Below, one piece after another: positions 60,547 through 64,000 of a DNA stretch of 64,000 bases. The DNA comes from Frateuria_A sp035943815 (lineage in GTDB: Bacteria; Pseudomonadota; Gammaproteobacteria; Xanthomonadales; Rhodanobacteraceae). A model generated the notes under the pieces. The model was not told where the DNA came from and ran no database searches. It saw nothing but the letters and a program-made list of their open reading frames with translations. Position numbers and translations under genes: made by a program. Location of the stretch: positions 1 through 64,000 of the forward strand of contig NZ_DASZBU010000019.1 of assembly GCF_035943815.1 (NCBI RefSeq), written 5' to 3'. The first letter of the stretch is position 1. Each line of letters starts with the position of its first letter.

Positions 60547-62154
60547 TCAGACTCCGCGCAGCTCGCCGAGCCGGAAACCCATGGCGAACAGCGAAGCCAC
60601 GTAGGCCAGCCCTCCCGCTCCGACCAGCACGGCCAGGTGCCAGACACGCGTGAAGGTCGATACCGTCGTCCAGTCGGGCCACAGCCAGCGCCCGAGCAGC
60701 AGCACCACGACCATCGCCAGGCAGGCGACCGCCAGGCGCACCGCATGACGCGTCCAGCCCGGCTGGCGTTCGTACACCCCGGCCCGGCGCAGCCAGTGCC
60801 ACAGCAGGCCCAGGTTGATGTAGCTGGCCAGGGCGCTGGCCATGCCCAGCGCCATGTGCAGGCCGGGCACCTGCGCCAGCGCCTGCAGCCACGGCGCCTG
60901 CTTCTGCGCCGGGGTGGCCCACAGCGCGAACAGCAGCGTCACGAACAGCAGGTTGAAAACCATATTGGTGATGAGCGAAGCCACGCCGGCGCGCACCGGC
61001 GTGCGCGTGTCCTGCCGCGCGTAGAACGCCGGCAGCAGCACCTTGACCAGGGCGAAGGCCGGCAGTCCGAAGCTCAGCGCGGTGATCGACAGGGTGGCCA
61101 TCCGCGTGTCGAACGCGTTGAAATGCCCGTGCTGGAACAGGGTGGCCACCAGCGGCTCGGCCAGCAGCATCAGCCCGAACATCGCCGGCACCGCGATCAG
61201 CAGCGTGGTGCGCAAGCCCCAGTCGAGCGCCTTGGAAAACCCCGCGTGGTCGGTCGCCACGTGGTGGCGCGACAGCGACGGCAGAATCACCGTGCCCAGC
61301 GCCACGCCGAACACGCCCAATGGCAGCTCGAGGAACCGATCCGCCTGCGACAGCCAGCTCTGCGACCCGGCGATCAGCAGCGAGGCGATCACCGTGTCCA
61401 GCAGCAGGTTGATCTGCGCCACCGAAGAGCCGAACAGCGTGGGTACCATCAGGCGCATGATCCGGCGCACCTGCGGATGGCTCCAGCCCCAGCGCGGCAG
61501 CGTGAGCAGGTCCAGCCCGCGCAGCGCCGGCAGCTGGAAGAGCAACTGCAGGATGCCAGCGACCAGGATCGCCCAGCCCATCGCCAGGATCGGCGTCTGC
61601 AGGCGCCGGGACAGCCACAACGCACCGGTGATCATGCACAGGTTGAGGATCACCGGCGTCAGCGCCGGCAGGCCGAATCGGTGGAAGCTGTTGAGCGCGC
61701 CGCCGCACAGCGCCGTCAGCGAGACGAACAGCAGGAACGGGAAGGTCAGCCGCAGCAGTTCGACCGTCAGCTGGAACTTCCTCGGCTCGTCGATCGCGCC
61801 TGGCGAGAACAGCGTGGTGACCTGCGGCGCGAAGATCAGGCCCAGCGCCGTCACCACCAGCAACACGCCGCCCAGCGTGCCGGAAACGCGGGACATCAGG
61901 TCCTTCAGCTGCGCGTGGCTGCCCTTCTCCTTGACCTCGGTGAACACCGGCACGAAGGCGGTGGAGAAAGAGCCCTCGGCGAACAGCCGGCGCATGAAGT
62001 TGGGGATGCGAAACGCCACCCAGAATGCGTCGGTCGCGGCATTCGCGCCGAAGGCGGCGTTGATCGCCATGTCGCGCACCAGCCCGAGCACGCGCGAAAC
62101 CATCGTCATGCTGCTGAAGGAGAGCAGCCCGCGGAACATGCTGGGGGACTTCAT
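60547..62154 (-). CDS. murJ: Lipid II flippase MurJ
   Basis: The 535-residue MOP-superfamily membrane protein moves lipid II across the inner membrane for peptidoglycan synthesis. About 14 membrane segments are visible; the first motifs MKSPSMFRGLLSFSSMTMVSRVLGLVRD and FRIPNFMRRLFAEGSFSTAFVPVF are diagnostic. ATG at 62154 was chosen; an upstream frame to 62847 is antisense to rpsT. It is the first gene of the block and diverges from rpsT. Confidence 0.95.
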   Translation of the reverse strand: MKSPSMFRGLLSFSSMTMVSRVLGLVRDMAINAAFGANAATDAFWVAFRIPNFMRRLFAEGSFSTAFVPVFTEVKEKGSHAQLKDLMSRVSGTLGGVLLVVTALGLIFAPQVTTLFSPGAIDEPRKFQLTVELLRLTFPFLLFVSLTALCGGALNSFHRFGLPALTPVILNLCMITGALWLSRRLQTPILAMGWAILVAGILQLLFQLPALRGLDLLTLPRWGWSHPQVRRIMRLMVPTLFGSSVAQINLLLDTVIASLLIAGSQSWLSQADRFLELPLGVFGVALGTVILPSLSRHHVATDHAGFSKALDWGLRTTLLIAVPAMFGLMLLAEPLVATLFQHGHFNAFDTRMATLSITALSFGLPAFALVKVLLPAFYARQDTRTPVRAGVASLITNMVFNLLFVTLLFALWATPAQKQAPWLQALAQVPGLHMALGMASALASYINLGLLWHWLRRAGVYERQPGWTRHAVRLAVACLAMVVVLLLGRWLWPDWTTVSTFTRVWHLAVLVGAGGLAYVASLFAMGFRLGELRGV

Positions 62155-62278
62155 GCGTGGAACGGAACCCGGGCGCGGCCAAAGCGCGTAGTGTGACAGC
62201 CTGCCGGGGCGCGCAGGTAGCGGCCGCGTGGCGGCGTGGTGGCTGGCGCGCCCTTGCCGCGGCGGAGGCCCTAAACAG

Positions 62279-62307
62279 TTGACCGGCCAACGCATTGGGC
62301 CCATAAT
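62279..62307 (+). promoter_or_regulatory. Sigma70-type promoter of rpsT
   Basis: TTGACC (62279-62284) and CATAAT (62302-62307) are separated by 17 bp, about 43 bp before the start codon, so the leader is about 35 nt. Confidence 0.75.
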
Positions 62308-62349
62308 TGCCCGTCTTTTTCCAACCCAAGCCTTCTCTGGAGTTCTACC

Positions 62350-62613
62350 TTGGCCAACATCAAGTCCGCGAAGAAGCGCGCGCGCCAGTCCGAGCAGCGC
62401 CGCCTGCGCAACGTCAGCGCCCGTTCCATGGTGCGCACCGCCCTGAAGAAGGTCGTCAAGGCCATCGAGGCGAAGGACAAGGCCGCCGCCGTGGAAGCCT
62501 TCGCCGCCGCGCAGCCGGTCATGGACCGCTACGCCGCGCGTGGCCTGATCCACAAGAACAAGGCCGCTCGCCACAAGAGCCGCCTGAACGCGAAGATCCG
62601 CGAGCTGGCGTAA
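62350..62613 (+). CDS. rpsT: 30S ribosomal protein S20
   Basis: An 87-residue basic protein (MANIKSAKKRARQSEQRR) that binds 16S rRNA in the small subunit. The start codon is TTG at 62350-62352, with CTGGAG upstream; E. coli rpsT also starts with TTG and uses it in autoregulation. It is a single gene diverging from murJ. Confidence 0.97.
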   Translation: MANIKSAKKRARQSEQRRLRNVSARSMVRTALKKVVKAIEAKDKAAAVEAFAAAQPVMDRYAARGLIHKNKAARHKSRLNAKIRELA

Positions 62614-62638
62614 GCCAGCGCCCCGTCCGGGTTGGTGG

Positions 62639-62666
62639 AAAGGCCGGCGCAAGCCGGCCTTTTCGT
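62639..62666 (+). terminator. Terminator of rpsT
   Basis: AAAGGCCGGC and GCCGGCCTTTTCG form an inverted repeat 26 bp after the stop codon, ending in a T-rich run. Confidence 0.8.
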
Positions 62667-62716
62667 TTGCCCGGCAGAAAGGCAGGCGGCCCGACCGTGC
62701 CGCAGAGCCGGGGACT

Positions 62717-63757
62717 TCAGGAGAAGCTGGTCGTGTATACGCTGGGTGACGCGAACAGGCCGTCCTGCTTGCCCGCATCGCACACGGCGTAGGTGAAGCC
62801 GCGCTGGATCGCATGGGCGCCCACCGCGCCGTCGCGCCGCAGCGCAAGAAAACCGACCTGGATTTCCTTGGCCCCGTCGGGCCGCTTCTTGACGATGCGC
62901 CGCACGGCCTCCTCGCAGGCCTCCTGCGGGCTGCGCCCCTGGCGCATCAGTTCGACCACCAGGAAGCTGCCGGCGTTGCGGATCACCTCTTCGCCCACGC
63001 CGGTCGACGTGGCGCCGCCGACCTCGCCGTCCACGTAGAGTCCGGCGCCTATGATCGGGCTGTCGCCGACACGCCCGTGCATCTTCCACGCCATGCCGCT
63101 GGTGGTGCAGGCGCCAGCCAGGTGGCCGTGCGCGTCCACGGCGAGCATGCCGATGGTGTCGTGGTTGTGCCTGCCGCCCGGCAGCATGCTGCGGTGATAA
63201 TCGAGGTTTTCGCTGTTGGCCACCGGCTTGTACTTCGCCGTCTTGAGCCATTCGTGCCAGGCCTGCTCGGCCTCGGGCGTGAGCAGGTTCTCCTCGTGGA
63301 AGCCTTGCTCGCGGGCGAACTGCAGCGCGCCGTCGCCGACCAGCAGCACGTGCGGCGTGGCCTCCATCACCCGGCGCGCCACGCGGATCGGATGTGCGAT
63401 GTGTTCCAGGCAGGCCACCGCGCCGCAACGACCGTCACCGTCCATGATGCTGGCGTCCAGCGTGACGTGGCCGTCCCGGTCCGGATAGCCGCCCTTGCCG
63501 ACGCTGTGGTTGTTGAGGTCGGACTCCGGCACCTGCGCGCCCCGCTCCACCGCATCCAGCGCCTTGCCGCCGGCGGCGAGCACGGTCCATGCCGCCCGGT
63601 TGGCCGGGATGCCGAAATCCCAGGTGGAGACCACGCGGGCGCCGCCCGCGCCCGGCAGGGCGCCCTTCGATGGTGCGGCGGCGGCCGCGAAGCGCGGCGC
63701 AGCGAGCGCACCGGCAGCCAGCACGGAGGTTTTCAGGAACTCACGGCGGGAGGGCAT
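62717..63757 (-). CDS. N4-(beta-N-acetylglucosaminyl)-L-asparaginase-like, Tat-exported
   Basis: The 346-residue Ntn-hydrolase belongs to the asparaginase type 2/aspartylglucosaminidase family, which cuts the bond between N-acetylglucosamine and asparagine. The likely self-cleavage nucleophile is Thr in HNHDTIGMLAVD (about 184), and GAGLYVDGEVGGATSTGVGEE lies in the C-terminal half. A twin-arginine signal (SRREFLKTSVLAAGALA) sends it to the periplasm. ATG at 63757. It is convergent with rpsT. Confidence 0.88.
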   Translation of the reverse strand: MPSRREFLKTSVLAAGALAAPRFAAAAAPSKGALPGAGGARVVSTWDFGIPANRAAWTVLAAGGKALDAVERGAQVPESDLNNHSVGKGGYPDRDGHVTLDASIMDGDGRCGAVACLEHIAHPIRVARRVMEATPHVLLVGDGALQFAREQGFHEENLLTPEAEQAWHEWLKTAKYKPVANSENLDYHRSMLPGGRHNHDTIGMLAVDAHGHLAGACTTSGMAWKMHGRVGDSPIIGAGLYVDGEVGGATSTGVGEEVIRNAGSFLVVELMRQGRSPQEACEEAVRRIVKKRPDGAKEIQVGFLALRRDGAVGAHAIQRGFTYAVCDAGKQDGLFASPSVYTTSFS

Positions 63758-63900
63758 GGGCGGAGAACTCCTCGGACAGAGACCCGCATGATGCGCGATT
63801 GGGACTGGGCAGGCGAGCTTGGGGGTCCCTGCAAGGCTTCCCCGGCCGCCTGTCGGCACCTTCGCCCGTGGGACGGGGAAAGGCTCGCCAGAGAAGCCGC

Positions 63901-63999
63901 CTACGGCTCGCCACGCAGCCGCACGTCTCCCGGCAGCATGTCCGTGCGCTCCTCGCGCGCCTGGTGCTGCGCCTCGAAGAAGCGTTGCACCTGCTGGCA
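63901..63999 (-). CDS. C-terminal end of an unidentified protein (partial)
   Basis: The last 32 codons of a gene that enters from beyond the window end. The frame reads CQQVQRFFEAQHQAREER and ends LRGEP before TAG at 63901-63903. It is charged and helical; no family can be named from so short a piece. It lies 143 bp upstream of the asparaginase-like gene on the same strand. The other open frame over this stretch is antisense-like and GC-skewed. Confidence 0.45.
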   Translation of the reverse strand, partial: CQQVQRFFEAQHQAREERTDMLPGDVRLRGEP

Positions 64000-64000
64000 C

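Overview
The window is high-GC DNA, packed with genes, from a gammaproteobacterium. The gene content points to the Xanthomonadales (Lysobacterales), probably Rhodanobacteraceae such as Dyella, Rhodanobacter, Luteibacter or Frateuria. The pointers are a Kdo kinase next to a heptosyltransferase, a two-gene MetH behind an ArsR-methyltransferase (SahR-like) regulator, a 1647-residue NAD-glutamate dehydrogenase, a fused E1 alpha-beta 2-oxoacid dehydrogenase, a DUF6165 gene and relics of a VirD4-type coupling protein. The lineage is inferred from gene content alone; no 16S gene is present.

Layout. 1-2.7 kb: the end of an IS481-type transposase, then LPS-core genes (metallo-beta-lactamase-fold protein, kdkA, divergent family 9 glycosyltransferase). 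2.8-6.7 kb: DUF6165, an unusually long HutH-like lyase and hisS. 6.8-8.3 kb: tRNA-Pro, a DUF455 ferritin-like protein and a VOC protein. 8.3-12.8 kb: folC-dedD-cvpA-purF operon. 13.2-16.6 kb: merR-type regulator coupled to a copper-type P-ATPase, and an FMN reductase. 16.9-18.7 kb: membrane diguanylate cyclase. 18.8-26.6 kb: fused E1 enzyme, nucleotidyltransferase-like protein, GNAT, glutaryl-CoA dehydrogenase, DMT exporter, a broken small membrane gene, 5'-nucleotidase and NAD kinase. 26.7-28.1 kb: an accessory patch with one secreted orphan and a decayed VirD4/TraG gene. 28.3-38.2 kb: NAD-glutamate dehydrogenase, then a divergent RND pump pair. 38.3-44.9 kb: acyl-CoA dehydrogenase, sahR-like regulator, metH in two genes, and a LAB_N membrane protein. 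45.0-54.6 kb: tRNA-Val, a type IV pilus minor pilin/PilY1 operon, and a TPR-GGDEF protein. 54.8-62.7 kb: tRNA-Thr, the murJ-ribF-ileS-lspA-ispH block, and rpsT. 62.7-64 kb: Tat-exported asparaginase-like hydrolase and the end of one more gene.

The best-supported functional groups are purine/folate metabolism, copper export under a MerR switch, methionine regeneration, surface pili with c-di-GMP synthesis beside them, and a housekeeping envelope/translation block. Three isolated tRNAs (Pro-CGG, Val-CAC, Thr-CGT) each carry their own sigma70-type promoter and hairpin terminator.

No CRISPR array, prophage or intact genomic island is seen. The nearest thing to an unusual system is the relic patch at 26.7-28.1 kb, followed by the HutH-like lyase with two large insertions. 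Intergenic palindromes of two families recur through the window and in places run into reading frames.
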